A stretch of 64,000 nt of DNA from positions 2,172,001 to 2,236,000 of the forward strand of contig WPIO01000028.1 of the NCBI GenBank assembly GCA_009760855.2. The letters run 5' to 3'. Source of the stretch: Cristatella mucedo (lineage: Eukaryota; Bryozoa; Phylactolaemata; Cristatellidae). The translations under genes were made by a program, and so were the position numbers. The notes under the pieces were generated by a model, which saw only the letters and a program-made list of their open reading frames with translations, ran no database searches and had not been told where the DNA came from. Positions within the stretch are counted from its first letter, which is position 1, and each line of letters opens with the position of its first letter. Shown piece after piece: positions 63,713 through 64,000 of this stretch.

Positions 63713-64000
63713 ATTATCGCTGCAATTTTCTGCCGGCATTCAGAATCGGCACGACACACAGACACTCAAGAGGTCAGAAAATGCAGTTGTATTGTGATGG
63801 GGTTGGTATGCAAGAGAGCAATTTTTACGTAATCCTAACCCTTGAAAGATTAAGAGTGAAATTTAGCAATTTCAGAGTTAATCATTACTGCTGCATTTTC
63901 GTTTTATGAATTGGTTCGAGGGTGAATAGTGCATGCCTGTCTTCATTGCCTTGGACTGTGTATGCTCATCTAATCAACGGCTCGTGTGTCTGTATGATTA

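Overview
The window is a metazoan nuclear genomic segment, most likely from an invertebrate. It holds intron-containing genes with GT..AG introns and good Kozak contexts, two recognisable animal housekeeping genes (an FBXO28 orthologue and the tRNA m1A58 methyltransferase catalytic subunit TRMT61A), many decayed non-LTR retrotransposons of the CR1/L2 type, tRNA-derived SINEs, and very long (CT)n/(GA)n microsatellites. Nothing bacterial is present (no operons, no CRISPR). I cannot name the species from the sequence alone.

Layout. Positions 1-17.5 kb are a block of diverged segmental duplications. An inverted copy (about 1.5-3.2 kb) and four direct copies (about 5.5-9.5, 9.5-14.5, 14.5-15.6 and 15.6-17.5 kb) share a head, a CT microsatellite, a conserved splice-acceptor-like site, an exon with 14-residue coiled-coil repeats, a poly(A) signal and a conserved 3' tail. 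Two copies keep an open reading frame (240 aa at 2228-2950 minus; 100 aa at 11395-11697 plus); the others are broken or lost. This family is the best candidate here for something undescribed.

17.5-34 kb is mostly transposon debris: two head-to-tail LINEs (17.5-22.1 kb, minus), further LINE fragments, several SINEs and a (TA)n(TC)n tract. It also holds a possible 51-aa single-pass membrane microprotein (23897-24052 minus) and an unexplained ORF (28661-28905 minus).

34.6-40.9 kb is the FBXO28 gene on the minus strand. Its four coding exons join in phase: the F-box lies across exons 1 and 2, and a GC-rich last exon has a coiled coil and an Ala/Ser-rich extension. Its 4.2-kb intron 2 is filled with SINE and LINE copies. 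41-52 kb has no gene I can support, only repeats.

52.1-57.0 kb is TRMT61A on the minus strand, with four coding exons and all junctions in phase 1. Near the right edge, three plus-strand exons (60.6-61.7 kb) may be the start of a gene for a secreted or membrane protein that I do not recognise. The last kilobase is a LINE 3' end.

Two repeat systems are linked. A tRNA-derived SINE (called SINE2 here) ends in almost the same 3' sequence as the dominant LINE, which suggests it uses the LINE's machinery. The short GAGAGA run in that shared tail appears to have seeded long GA/CT microsatellites at two sites.
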